NCBI GenBank assembly: GCA_030068075.1
Contig: CM057826.1
Span: 46,654,558-46,718,557, forward strand
Direction of reading: 5' to 3'
Length of the DNA stretch: 64,000 bases
Source of the DNA: Paguma larvata
Lineage: Eukaryota; Chordata; Mammalia; Carnivora; Viverridae
Shown here: positions 54,145 to 64,000 of the stretch, piece by piece
How positions within the stretch are numbered: the stretch's first letter is position 1
How the letters are laid out: each line of letters begins with the position of its first letter
Notes under the pieces: generated by a model
The model's input: the letters and a program-made list of their open reading frames with translations, nothing else
Told to the model about the DNA's origin: nothing
Database searches by the model: none
Translations under genes and position numbers: made by a program

Positions 54145-54345
54145 TATAATATTGCAGGTGAAAATGTCAGCTTTGGAGTTGGATAAACAATAGTTTGTGT
54201 CTTAGCTCTGCCATTTGATAGCTGTAGCTGTGTGAACTTGTGCAAGCCACCTAACTTCTCTGTGCCTCACTTTCTGTATCTGTAAAATGGATCATATAGC
54301 ACCTACCTCATATGGTTAATGTTAGGATCTGCTGTTATAATAGAC
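54145..54345 (+). repeat. MIR SINE
   Basis: A well-preserved core: 'gtgtcttagctctgccatttgatagctg', 'aagccacctaacttctctgtgcctcac', 'atctgtaaaatgga', 'cacctacctcata'. Confidence 0.9.
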
Positions 54346-54384
54346 AAGAAGCACTCACATAGAATCTGCACTTAGCAAGAGATA

Positions 54385-54530
54385 ATTTTATTCATTATCA
54401 TCATCATTATCCCTATTTTACAGATAAGACAGCTGAGGCCCAGGAAAGGTAAGTAACTTGCCTAAGGCCACACAACCATTGTGTGTGGGGAAGTTGAGAC
54501 CCATACACAACCCAAACCTGCTCTTCCTCC
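54385..54530 (-). repeat. MIR SINE, inverted relative to its neighbour
   Basis: The complementary core 'attatccctattttacagataagacagctgaggc' and 'aagtaacttgcctaaggccacac' lies about 40 bases after the sense MIR, so the two could pair. Confidence 0.88.
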
Positions 54531-54534
54531 CCAG

Positions 54535-55148
54535 AAACCCTGCAGGAGGAGGCTGAGCTATTCACAGGCTTGCTAATAAAACTCTCTCCCACCAGACACC
54601 ACCCACAGCCATCTCGCATAGAATGCCACTCGGGAGTGTGTGGGAATTTCCCTCTTCGACACAGACTGTATCACCATGCAGGAGTATTCAGACCCACTTG
54701 GTGACAGTGTGACTGTGCCTCAGGACTCTTACAAATGAGCCTGGAGAACTGGGGTCCTGAGCCCACAGGCATCCCTTTAAGAGCCTCCCCATGCAAAAGA
54801 CTCCTCTGGCCTTTCTTCTGAATCCCAAACCAGTTCTCTGGGAGCATCCATAAGAGGAATGACTGATGCAAACATTGTGTGCTCAGGCGGCCACACAGGC
54901 ACCCCCACTATCAATCTGGGACCTTTCAAGTCCTATCCTGGGTGGAGGATGTCTCAGCGGCTGCTGCTGCAGGGGAAGGGGCAGCAGGGAGACGACACGG
55001 AGGCCAAGGCGACAAGGTTCCAGTCTCCTGTCTTGAATTAATGAAAGAAATGCCTCTTGAAAGACATTTGTATATGGTCTTTCCATGTAACTTTCTGCTG
55101 GGAAAAAAGTTTGGTACCCACTCTCACCTCATAAAAAAAATAAGTTTT
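54535..55148. other. Intergenic stretch without recognised features
   Basis: The sequence is unique and moderately G+C-rich. The open frames at 54859-55151 overlap each other on both strands and match nothing known. Confidence 0.45.
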
Positions 55149-55164
55149 TAAATAAAAGCTTTAA

Positions 55165-55371
55165 GTATTTTTTAATGTTTATTTATTTTTGAGAGAGAGA
55201 AAAAGAGAGCATGAGTGGGGGAGGGGCAGAGAGAGAGAGGGAGACAGAGAATCCTAAGCAGGCTCCAGGCTCTGAGCCATCAGCACAGAGCCCGATGCAG
55301 GACCCACAAACAGTGAGATCATGACCTGAGCCAAAGTGGACACTTAACCGACTGAGCCACCCAGGTGCCCC
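55165..55371 (-). mobile_element. CAN-SINE with clear target-site duplication
   Basis: The complementary head ends CTGAGCCACCCAGGTGCCCC. The 16-bp duplication TAAATAAAAGCTTTAA (55149-55164) recurs with one change at 55372-55387. Confidence 0.96.
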
Positions 55372-55387
55372 TAAATGAAAGCTTTAA

Positions 55388-55810
55388 AAACCACTGATCT
55401 AATCCATCATTTTCATTGCACATATTGGGGAAACTGAGACCCAGATGGGAAGGACCTGACTCTGGTCTCAGTGTATTCGTGGCAGAATGGAGACTAGAAC
55501 TCACATCACCTGACCCTTTGATACTCACCTCTCAGATATCAAAATCTAAGATGGGTTAATTTATTAAAACTCAAAAGGAAAATCAGAGGCTAAGTTTGTC
55601 CTTCCTTTTCAAGTTGGCTCTTCCCACCTGAAAAGCAGTTTTCCCTCTGGCCACGGAGCGCACTGTGCCCTTGTCCTCCCTGTTCCCATACACCAAATGC
55701 TACAGGTCCAAACAGGCGCAGGAGAGGAGCATCACTACTGTCCCTTCCCCCCACCCCCATCCCCTACCTTGAGTGGCTGGCCTGAGCAGTGACTCAGACA
55801 ATCAAAAGGC
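55388..55810. other. Intergenic stretch with a MIR-like scrap
   Basis: The segment 55400-55520 has 'aaactgagacccagatgggaagg'-type sequence, an antisense MIR or MER5 remnant. The remainder looks unique. Confidence 0.4.
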
Positions 55811-55819
55811 AGAGGACGA

Positions 55820-56840
55820 GGAAGAGACTGAAGTAGAGCTTTGAGAACCTGCTCAAATCTCAGCTTAGCCACTTCTTATCTGTATGACCTTGAGCAAGTC
55901 ACCAGACCTCTCAATGTCTCATTGTCATCAGGTGCAAAACTAGCCTCATGGGGCTGCCATGAGGATTAGAATTAATACGTACAGCAGATGCTGGCGAGGA
56001 TGTGGAGAAACGGGAACCCTCTTGCACTGTTGGTGGGAATGCAAACTGGTGCAGCCTCTCTAGAAAACAGTGTGGAGGTGCCTCAAAAAATTATAAATAG
56101 AACTACACTGTGACCCAGCAATTGCACTACTAGGAATTTATCCAAAGATTACAGGAGTGCTGATTCACAGGGGCACATGGACCCCAATGTTTATAGCAGC
56201 ACTACCAACAATAGCCAAATTATGGAAAGAGCCCAAATTTCCAACAACTGATCAATGGATAAAAAAGATGTGGTTAATATATACAATTGAATACTACTTG
56301 GCAATGAGAAAGAATGAAATCCTGCCATTTGCAACAACATGGATGGAACTAGAGGGTATTAAGCTAAGTGAAATAAGTCAGTCAGAGAAAGACAGATATC
56401 ATATGTTTTCACTCCTATGTGGAACTTGAGAAACTTAACAGAAAATCGTGGGGGAAGCAAAGGGGAAAAATAGTTTCAAACAGAGAGGGAGGGAGACAAG
56501 CCATATTAGACTCTTAAATACAGAGAACAAACTGAGGGTTGATGGGGGAGAACAGGGGAGAGGGGAAAATGAGTGATGGGCATTGAAGAGGGCATGTGTT
56601 GGGATGAGTGCTGGGTTTTATATGTAAGTGATGAATCATGGGAATCTACCCCTGAAAAGAAAAGCACAGTATATACAATGTATGTTAGCTAACTTGACAA
56701 TAAATTATATTAATAAAGAAATTAATTAATTAATTAAAATAAAATCAAGGTGTAACATAAAAAATACATGTAAAGAACCTGCAATATAGAAGTTGTGCAG
56801 CAATAGTTCATTTCAGTATTATTATGTTAACTACAGCTGG
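55820..56840 (+). repeat. MIR SINE split by a young L1
   Basis: The left half runs from 'atctcagcttagccacttcttatctg' to 'gaggattagaattaatac'. The right half resumes 'aatacatgtaaagaacctg' at 56762. MIR consensus reads straight across this junction, which places the L1 precisely. Confidence 0.8.
55985..56761 (+). mobile_element. 5'-truncated carnivore L1 (3' end of ORF2 and 3' UTR)
   Basis: This is the best-preserved LINE in the window. It begins 'gctggcgaggatgtggagaaa', carries the ORF2 C-terminal coding region, and an open stretch of 90 codons (56157-56429) ends with an intact-looking stop. It then has a 3' UTR and an A-rich tail with ATTAATTA repeats. The reverse-transcriptase and endonuclease parts are absent, so it cannot move by itself. 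Flanks AATACGTACAG and AATACATGTAAAG are a likely diverged target-site duplication. Confidence 0.92.
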
Positions 56841-57059
56841 TTTTTGATAAGATCTGAAGTTCTTTGCCGAGAATCAAGTGTGTTAGGCTCCCTGCACACC
56901 CACATCAAGGCCAAGCAATGCTGTGCTTCCACATGTATTCCTCACAGGAGCTCTGCCCTCCACAGGAATTTGAAACTTCTTCCACCTGTAGGCAGATAGT
57001 CTGATAGGGGATCCTATAAACGCAGTGTGATCAGCTTTGACCGAGAAGAGCAGTCGAGA

Positions 57060-57275
57060 AATGGCTCTAGAATCAGTCTGCTGGGCTCCACTGTTGAAGT
57101 GCAGGCAACTTACTTAGCCTTTCTGAGCCTCTGTTTTCTCATCTCTAAAACAGGAATCATAGCAGCACCTGACTCATAGGCTTATTGTGAGGAGTAAATG
57201 GGACAATGTATATGAAATCTTTAGTGCCCTGGCTCATCCTTAAAAAGTGGCCAAAAAATGATAACTCTTATTATT
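57060..57275 (+). repeat. MIR SINE
   Basis: Core order 'gcaacttacttagcctttctgagcctctg', 'cttattgtgaggagtaaatg' and 'gtgccctggctcatcc' follows MIR. Confidence 0.85.
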
Positions 57276-57329
57276 TTCCCTAAGCTCAGCTTTTTCTGCT
57301 CATAAAAAAAGCGTTGTAGGAGATAAAAG

Positions 57330-57480
57330 TGCTAAATCCGGGCTTGAGTGACCAACAGTTAAAGTTCCGACTCTGCCACAAATTAGCAGCTATGTTTGGG
57401 TATGACCTTTTCCCTCTCCAGGCCTCAGTTTCCCCATCTTCAGACTAAGAGGGTTGGAGTAGTTCAGCTCTAATTCCGAA
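57330..57480 (+). repeat. MIR-class repeat fragment
   Basis: 'ttccgactctgccacaaattagcagc', 'ccaggcctcagtttccccatc' and 'gttcagctctaattcc' fit MIR or MIR3. Confidence 0.7.
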
Positions 57481-57654
57481 GGAGAGGTGATGAGAAAGTG
57501 GCATGGCTGCTCATGTGGTTTCTGGATGGCCTCAGCCTCTCCATAAGGAGAGAGAGGGTCCAGGAAGAGGTGTGGAAAGAATGCTCTGGCCTTCCCAAAC
57601 CAGGGCCTTGGTTGAGAGACCTGCTCTGGGGACACACAAACCCAACTGGAAGTT

Positions 57655-57845
57655 CTGTCTTTACCATTGTGTGTGACCTTGGTAAAGTCACTTCACCTCT
57701 CTGAGCCTTAGTTCCTTCATCTGTAAATGAGACCTAAAATGATACCCAGAGTAAGAAATTGCAATGACCATGTGAGCCAATGCCTACAAAGTGCTCAGCA
57801 CACAAGAAGTCAGTAATAGTGTGTTGTTTAATAATCATTATTGAT
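57655..57845 (+). repeat. MIR SINE
   Basis: 'gtgtgtgaccttggtaaagtcacttcacctctctgagcc', 'catctgtaaatgag' and 'aaagtgctcagcac' are in MIR order. Confidence 0.88.
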
Positions 57846-58250
57846 GCCAATTGCATGTGGACTCACCCCTGGGCATGGTACTCTTCTTAGAGCCAGTCTG
57901 AGTGCACCTGTGTCCGTTCCAAGTATTATTTCTAGTGACAGAAAAGCTTTTTATGAGAACAGAAGCCATCCTGGGGACCCACTTAAAGAAGAGGAGTTGG
58001 CCAGCCTCTGCATGACGACAGTTGAGATTCCCATGATTCCAGGTCAGCCTGAAGGAAGTGACAGCCATTTGTCCTTCCCCGCCCTGCCAAGAAGACCAGC
58101 TCTGCAGGGTTGGAAAGGACCACAAGCTACATCTTGCCCAGCCCTTCTACCTGGGGTAAGATGCTAGGAGGGGAAGTGACCTACCCAAGTGTCATCTTAT
58201 GTTACTAGGCCTAGGGCACTTAGTTGGGGTAGTTTTGAAAAATATATCTA
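57846..58250. other. Intergenic stretch without recognised features
   Basis: Overlapping + and - frames of about 100 codons (57838-58167) are mutually exclusive and resemble no protein I know. Confidence 0.45.
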
Positions 58251-58254
58251 TGTT

Positions 58255-58440
58255 TGATTCTTGGCTTCTTGAATTACAGGCTCAGGGACCTCACTGGACT
58301 TCATTCCTCATCTAGAAAATGAGGATAATAATAAAACCTCTTTCCTAGAATTGCACAAAGATTAAATGAGGATACATATACATATGTGCATGTAACTTAC
58401 ATGCACATAACATATAGCAAGCCCTCTATAAACAGCAATG
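58255..58440 (+). repeat. MIR SINE
   Basis: 'cttcattcctcatctagaaaatgaggataat' and 'acaaagattaaatgaggatac' mark the MIR 3' half. Confidence 0.75.
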
Positions 58441-58915
58441 TCCAATAGAAATATAATGTGAGCCACTATGTTTTAAATCATTTTGTAGGCACCTTCATAA
58501 AAAGTAAGAAGTAGAGAAAATTAATTTTGATAATGTATTATTTACCCAATGTATCCAAGGTATTATTCCCACATGTAACCAATACTAAAAAGCTGTTAAT
58601 AGTTTACATTTTTCTTCTTACTAAGTCTTTGAAATCTAGATGGGGTGCAACCTGGGGAGATTTTGGCAATTGGCTGTCACAACGAGGGGAGCCCAGAAAT
58701 GGGCAGCAGTGTGTGCTACTGGCATGAGACCAGGGATGCTGCTGAAAATCCTACAGTGCATAGGACGGGCCCCCCGCCAAACAATCATGGGGCTCAAAAT
58801 ATTAACTGTGCCAGTTTTATATGTCTAGCATACTTCACATTAGCCCCTACCACATTCTCAATAGTCACATGGAGCTGGGGCCTGCCATATTGGACAGTGC
58901 GGCTCTATAACTTAG
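58436..58915 (+). mobile_element. Old DNA transposon split by MER20
   Basis: The left part 'gtccaatagaaatataatgtgagccac' and right part 'ctcaatagtcacatggagc' ... 'catattggacagtgc' are ends of one old nonautonomous element with complementary termini (TCCAATA / TATTGGACA). I cannot name the family. Confidence 0.6.
58645..58825 (+). mobile_element. MER20 (hAT-type) nested in another DNA transposon
   Basis: The blocks 'ggggagattttggcaa', 'ggctgtcacaacgagggg', 'gtgctactggcat', 'ccagggatgctgctgaaaatcctacagtgc' and 'ccaaacaatcatggggc' are in sense MER20 order. Confidence 0.85.
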
Positions 58916-58925
58916 AGCATTTGGA

Positions 58926-60100
58926 CATGCACTTAGAAGGGCCACATTTTTAGGAATTTGGGTTTTGGTAAATTAGTTTTCCTGTTCATCCTGCAATAAC
59001 TGGCCAAATGAGACGTGACTGGTTCACCAGTGCCTGGCTGCCTAAGGACAGAGCCCATCTGTCTCTGGCTGGTCAGAGCCTTCCGAAGTCACCTGCCCTC
59101 CCCTGGTAGATGAGCCTGAGACAGACAGTGAACCCTGTTGTTCTTTCCTGGGGAGACAATGCTGCAGGCCCTGCTACCTGCCTGACAGTGCTATTGTGGC
59201 TCAGGGAGAAAAGGGCTTTGTCAGAACAGCAGGCGAGAACACTGCAGTTCAATGGGGCTCATTATATCTGCACTCCCGGGATGCTGATGCCAGCCCTGGG
59301 GAAGCCCCGCCTCCTTCTAGAACAAATGGGGAGCCTGAGGCCCAGAGAGGGTGTAGAAGAACCGTCAGTAGATCCCAGCTCCCTCCACCTCAGCCCACTG
59401 CCCTAAAACACGAAACTCACCTAACTCTGAAAAGCCTTGTCTCAAAGCACAGAGTGAACACAGGGCAAGGGAGCCCCTGACCTGGACTCCAAAATTTAGT
59501 GGCTCCACAAATCACAAACATATCCAAAAATATATGTATTAAGGAACATGTGTGTGTATCTGTCTCTCAAGATCTGGGCTTGGCTCTGGCACAATGAGAC
59601 CATAACTTGGACATCCTCTCTCGTGATTAAAAAAGCCCCGGTCAGAAAGAAAGACCACGAATCTCTTGTTCCATGTCCTTGGAACAAATACAATCAGAAT
59701 TTGAAGGCAGTGAGAGATTAAGGGTCGTACTTCCACCAGCCTCAGAGATGGACACTGGTTAGTAGCACACGTTGGGGCTGAGTAGCGGAAATGCTTAGCT
59801 AAGAGAAAAGACCAGTTAAATTCTCTTGTCCAATCCTCCTTCTCAGGTAGTGTGGATGCTGCCATAATGAACTATCATTTCCTAGTAGGGCCAATCATCC
59901 AGTTTCCAGCTTCTCTGTGTTCCAATTTATACTGGGCTTGGAGGTACTCACCTCCATTTGAACTCTGATGCCACAACCCTCCAAAGTGAGGGGTAGGTTA
60001 AGACACCTTGAACTTGGATGTGTAATGTTATGAATACCTCTGATTTCCCTGATCCTTCTACTCTGTACTTTACCCACCTTGCCCCCAACCCCATGGTGAT
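58926..60100. other. Intergenic stretch without recognised features
   Basis: The sequence looks unique. Several frames of 85-108 codons on either strand (for example 59110-59406 and 59539-59865) have no domain likeness and no splice partners. Confidence 0.5.
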
Positions 60101-60102
60101 AC

Positions 60103-60154
60103 AGACACACACACACACACACACGCACGCACACACATGCACGCATGCACACAC
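60103..60154. repeat. CA microsatellite with CG/TG interruptions
   Basis: ACACAC runs followed by ACGCACGC and ATGCACGC variants; alternating purine-pyrimidine sequence that can adopt Z-DNA. Confidence 0.88.
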
Positions 60155-60509
60155 AAGCTGGAAGGGCTGTCTTATTTGACAGATGAAACTATTTCTCCTT
60201 AAGAGTCAATGACTTGGTTAAAGTCACTTGAGAGTTAGGGGAAGCCACATGTTGGGAGAACCCATCCCTTGGGGTCCAGTTAAAAGGTCACGTGTAGAGG
60301 ATAGAGAGTGATGGCCGAGAGGACAGACTGGGGGGCAGCTCTGTTTACTCCTGGTGTCCTCACTAGCTGTGGGACCTTGGCTTTTTCTATTCCTATACAA
60401 AATATTAACATTAAGGGAAGCTGGTGGCACGTATATGGGAATTTTCTGGACTACTTTTGTAATTCTTCTGTAAATCTAAAATTATCTTATAATCAAGTTT
60501 TTTTTTTTT

Positions 60510-60985
60510 AAGTACAGTTTTCTTTCATCTATGCCATAGAGATACTAATGGTATCTACCTCACAGGAGGCTCAAATAATATAATATCTGTAGAGGGATTA
60601 GTACAAGGTCTGTCCCATAGTGAGGACTCCATAACTATTTTTAAAAGCTACTTCCTCCAGGAAGCCAGTGACCAACATTGCCAGAACTGACCACTGCTTT
60701 CTTGGAGGTCCCATGTCTTCACTACTCAGCAGCCAGGGTGTATTTCAGTCTAAAATGCCAGGCATGTCAGTGTGGCCACTGGGAACATGTATTTGATCTT
60801 GGCTCTTCCACTTTCTAGCTGGGAACCCCAGTAAGTTCCTTAATCACTCTGCGCCTCAGTTTCCTTTCTGAAAGTAATAAAAGTATGTACTGCATATTGT
60901 TGTCATGAGGACTGAACGAACGGGGATTCTTCAGCACTAACAGCGCCTGTCCTATGGCAAGCACGGCACAAGTGTTCTTATGGTT
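60510..60985 (+). repeat. Two MIR copies in tandem orientation
   Basis: The first (about 60510-60655) has 'atggtatctacctcacagg' and 'cccatagtgaggactcc'. The second (about 60765-60985) has 'ggctcttccactttctagctggg', 'ctctgcgcctcagtttcc' and 'gttgtcatgaggactgaacg'. Confidence 0.8.
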
Positions 60986-61046
60986 CAAGTCAGTGTTTCT
61001 CTAATTTATGCTCACTAATACCCATGGTAACAAACATACTTCCATC

Positions 61047-61164
61047 AGGCTCTGCACGGCCAGCGCAGAGCCTGATTTGGAGCTCCAACTCAAGAACAGG
61101 GAGATCATGACCTGAGCAAAATCGAGAGCCAGACACTCAACCAACTGAGCTACCCAGGTGCCCC
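61047..61164 (-). mobile_element. CAN-SINE fragment (head half)
   Basis: The complementary head ends CTGAGCTACCCAGGTGCCCC. The element lacks its CT-rich part and tail. A GTTTTT-repeat tract follows at 61170-61204. Confidence 0.88.
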
Positions 61165-61689
61165 ATCCACAGTTTTTTTTGTTTTTGTTTTTGTTTTTGT
61201 TTTTTAATGCTGATACGGAAGACACCAATTTCTAGGTAGTAGTAGATCCTATTTTGTTTCTCTCATAAATACATACGTTTCTCCAGGGACAGAGAATATG
61301 TCTGACTCATTTTGGTCTCCAGTCACTTGGAAGAAGAAATATACTTCTTTCATTCAATTTACCAAGCTTCTCTCATCCATTCATTCCACAGACATATATT
61401 GACCATTTATTGGGCACCTACTTACTATGTGCCTGTTGTGTGCTAGTGTCCTGCACAGATCAGACCTATGTTGAACGAATGAACAAGGCAGGAGGCAGGG
61501 AAGGAGGAAGCCAGGAAGGCAGACAGGAAGGAAAAAACCCAGGTCTTGGACCCCATTCCTGCCCGAAGGGACTCCACTTGGCAGCGGTGCCTCTTCCAAC
61601 CCCCACGTTCCCACTTCTAGCTGGCCACAAACATTTCCCCCTCTCCCACCGTCTCGGGATCCATCATCTCTGGCACTGGGGACACAACC
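61165..61689. other. Region upstream of the NIPAL4 promoter
   Basis: It contains the GTTTTT tract and sequence like the start of the unnamed old repeat (tattgaccatttattgggcacc, 61397-61418). Base composition becomes G+C-rich towards the right. Confidence 0.45.
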
Positions 61690-62180
61690 CGGTGCAGTCC
61701 CGGCGTTGCGAAGGGGCGGTGCCGGGAGACCCGCCCCCTTGCCTCCCGCCGGGGGCCCGACGCGGTGACTCCCTCTCCGGGAGCGCAGCAGCCTCCGCAC
61801 CCAGGGAGGGCGTGCGCCCCTCTGACGGCTGCTCGAGCGCCGGGCCCCCGGCCCAGGGAGTTGCCCAAGACTCTGGGTGACTCCTCCCCGGGGACCGTCC
61901 CCCTCTGGGGCGCGTCATTCTCTCCACCCCTGAGGCCGACCCCGGCAGCCTCTGGCACGCAGGCCACGCCGGGGACGAGTCTCGGCCACCTGCTCCAGAC
62001 CCGGGAAAGCCGGGGCGCCAGCAGCCCGCGCGTCGGTCGGTGCGCGCAGGGCCCATGGAGCTGCCGGCCAGCAACACCAGCTGCCAGAACGGTGCGTGCC
62101 GGCCGCGCTTCGCGCCTTCCCTTCCTCGCCGCTCCTTTCCTTTGCGTCCTCTCCGGCCGGGGCCCAAACCAGGTTGTAGG
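61690..62180. promoter_or_regulatory. NIPAL4: CpG island, probable NIPAL4 promoter
   Basis: This is the only long CpG-dense block in the window, with dozens of CG dinucleotides in about 490 bases. It contains GGGGCGG and CCCGCCCCC GC boxes near 61710-61740 and surrounds the first coding exon. No TATA box is evident at the expected distance, which is usual for CpG-island promoters. Transcription probably starts within the last 150 bases before the ATG, but the exact point cannot be read from the sequence. Confidence 0.8.
62055..62091 (+). CDS. NIPAL4: NIPAL4 first coding exon (partial gene)
   Basis: The exon encodes MELPASNTSCQN and the first base of a Gly codon, then G|GTGCGT, so the next junction is phase 1. 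As I recall, human NIPAL4 (ichthyin) has MELRVSNTSCENG at this place, and the gene follows CYFIP2 on the same strand. NIPAL4 is a multi-pass membrane protein of the NIPA magnesium-transporter family, expressed in keratinocytes; loss causes autosomal recessive congenital ichthyosis in humans. N-S/T sites (SNTS) fit an extracellular N-terminus. The ATG context has G at +4 but C at -3. The frame stays open leftward to 61881 without another ATG. The exons encoding the membrane segments lie beyond the window. Confidence 0.85.
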
Positions 62181-64000
62181 GGGGTGGGGAGCGGGGGACG
62201 GGGGATGGTGTTGTCTCGCGCTCGCGCCGCCAGTCTTGGGGAGAAGCAGGGTTCCGGCTGACTTCCCCCATCTTCGGAGCTGGTAGCTGAGAGGGGGTTT
62301 GGGAGGAAAGGGGACGCATGCGGACAGAGGTGGCGGAGGCGGGCATCATTGGTTGTAGCTGGTCAATCAGAGGGGAGGGGCGCTCATGGTTGTTTCTCAT
62401 ACATAGTTGCTTCAGATTCTAGTACCTGCCCGGGTCTGCCTGTCTCCCTGGGACAAGGGAGAGGGGAGCAGAGACTCATCACCCCCAAATCCACACACAC
62501 CTTTTAGGGAAAGAACAACCCAGGAAGGGATAAAGGAAAGACCTTTAGGTTTATGTTGTGCTCTTGCTGGGAACCAGGTGGTAGATTAGGCCCTTTACCT
62601 GCATTACTTCATGTATCCTTAACTCTAGAGGGCAGGTAGACACTATCACCTCGCCCTTTCCCTTTCTGGAGAGAAAGAGACCGAGGCTCTGAAAAACCTG
62701 ATGACTTGCTCAAACTAATCCACTGGGCGAAGTGGAATACAATAGTAGAGCTCTTGGATCCTAAAAACTGTACTCAGACTACTGTACCCTCTTCCTGCCA
62801 TGTCTCCATTTTCCTACCTCCTCTTGCAGTTGTAGCTTGTCGGAGAGCCCTGTTTCTCTAACTTCTCTTCTCCAGCCAAGTGTTCAAAGACAGCTCTTTG
62901 GGTGTTGGCTGGTTTTGGTCTCCCGACCAACAATGCAGTCCATTTTCAGCCTCACCTTCCCCTGAGGAAGAATATGCTCCCCAGCCCTAGCATATTCTGG
63001 AAGAGAAGCTGGAATCACCGGGCCCAGTACCCACTTGTCTAATGAGCATCCTCCTCAGAACTGGATGTCCTTTGGCCATCAGCCCTCTCTCTTTTTCTTT
63101 TTGTCCCTCTGGGAAAATTTCATTCAGCAGAGGGTGCTGAATGTGCCCCTGGGTGCTCGGGCCTCCCCAGAACAGGCAAGCTCACCCTTTGGCTCCACCT
63201 CCTGGAAATGCACCTTCAGGAGAGCAGGTGAAGGGTGTGGGGATGGGCTTGGCCTTCCTCTTGAGAGTCACCTTCCTTGGCCCATGTCCTCCCAGGCTCT
63301 GGCTCATTTCCTGAGTTCAGGGCACTCTCCGGACTAGACTGTCTGAGCTGAGGAACAGGAGTGAGAGGTCAGACCAAGTTTCAGTAGGGATGGAAATGGC
63401 TTCAGGTCTCATCTTCTCTTGATTGTGACACAGGTGTCAGGAAGAGAGATCTCCCACTATGAAAGACACATGGATGTCCCCTGGTGGGTTCCAGGCCCAG
63501 CCTTGCCACTAGGTTTTTATGAGACCGAAGCAAGTCCTTCCCCTTCTCAGGGCCTCAGTTTTCCCAGCTGCAAGTAAGAGGGTTAGGCAGGCCATTCTGT
63601 GCCATGGGAGAAAGGTCAACATTGCCCTTACCTTATTCCACCAAGATGCCACTCTATCCTCCAGACACACCAAAGCCAGAGCTGCATGATCTTGGACTTT
63701 GGGGCCCATCTTGGGCTCACTTGCAGTTCTAATTGGTATGAGGAGAACCGAGCCCAGGCTTACATCCTTGACACAGCAGCCTGGCGCTTTGTGACCCATG
63801 GTTTGAAAAAGACCTTCGACCACCAGAGGTCACAAACTCAGATCCCTACAGGGGCTGAGGACATAACCAGAATGAAGAAGGGAGCCAGGTACGGACCCTG
63901 AGGAATTGCAAGGAGCATTTCCTAAGGGGCATCCGTTCTCAGCTGCAGCCAGTCTTCAGCTGTGGGGAGGTGTACTTGACGAGGTAAACGCAGGCAGCTC
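62092..64000 (+). other. NIPAL4: NIPAL4 intron 1, 5' part
   Basis: The donor is GTGCGT. An inverted CCAAT box (ATTGG, 62348-62352) lies in the G+C-rich first 300 bases. MIR-like scraps occur at about 62560-62770 (antisense) and 63505-63600 (sense). I found no second exon with NIPA-family sequence before the window ends. The frames at 63035-63337 and 63599-63901 match nothing known. Confidence 0.7.

Noticed and set aside
56157..56429. 90-codon open frame that looks protein-like
   Set aside because: It is the C-terminus of L1 ORF2 in a 5'-truncated retrotransposon, not a host gene.
61410..62400. Long open frames on both strands over the CpG island (up to 173 codons)
   Set aside because: They overlap in several frames and arise from high G+C and few stop codons. 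Only the short MELPASNTSCQN exon has family support.

Overview
This is a stretch of mammalian nuclear DNA, almost certainly from a cat-family carnivore. About 27 copies of the carnivore tRNA-Lys-derived CAN-SINE are scattered through it. Most have the felid-type head (GGCACCTGGGTGGCTCAGT), a CT-rich middle and an AAATAAATAAA tail. A young carnivore-type L1 3' end and many old mammalian repeats (MIR, L2, L1M, MER20, Tigger-like, MaLR-like LTRs) complete the picture. Genes have small exons and long introns. There is no operon, CRISPR array or prokaryotic feature.

Positions 1-40035 hold the 3' end of CYFIP2 on the + strand. Eight coding exons (245-388, 1837-1927, 3227-3357, 26589-26661, 27119-27213, 32304-32542, 34088-34235, 37071-37238) join without a frameshift into the last 362 residues of the protein, ending ...[12 protein letters not shown]. 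A 3' UTR of about 2.8 kb follows, with an ATTAAA poly(A) signal at 40011. CYFIP2 (PIR121) is a subunit of the WAVE regulatory complex, which links Rac1 to Arp2/3-driven actin assembly. The YGSPG motif that matches the Rac1 'D site' of its paralogue CYFIP1 is encoded across the 1837-1927 / 3227-3357 exon junction. The largest intron (3358-26588, 23.2 kb) is mostly old and carnivore-specific repeats.

Positions 40036 to about 61690 are intergenic and contain SINEs, L2, MIR, a Tigger-like transposon, MaLR-like LTRs and a 5'-truncated L1. No convincing gene was found there. A CpG island at about 61690-62180 is the likely promoter of NIPAL4. Its first coding exon (62055-62091, MELPASNTSCQN) is followed by the start of intron 1, which runs off the window. 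The order CYFIP2 then NIPAL4 on the same strand matches the human 5q33 arrangement as I remember it.

I found no undescribed biological system. The most interesting observation is a CAN-SINE that landed at the end of the 27119-27213 exon. Its 15-bp target-site duplication copied the exon's 5' splice site, leaving a decoy donor 232 bp downstream and the SINE's poly-T a few bases inside the intron. Also worth a look are a tail-to-tail SINE pair that could fold into dsRNA, a donor site with T at +3 next to the Rac1-site codon, nested insertions that give a relative time order, and an old repeat family present in several copies that I could not name.
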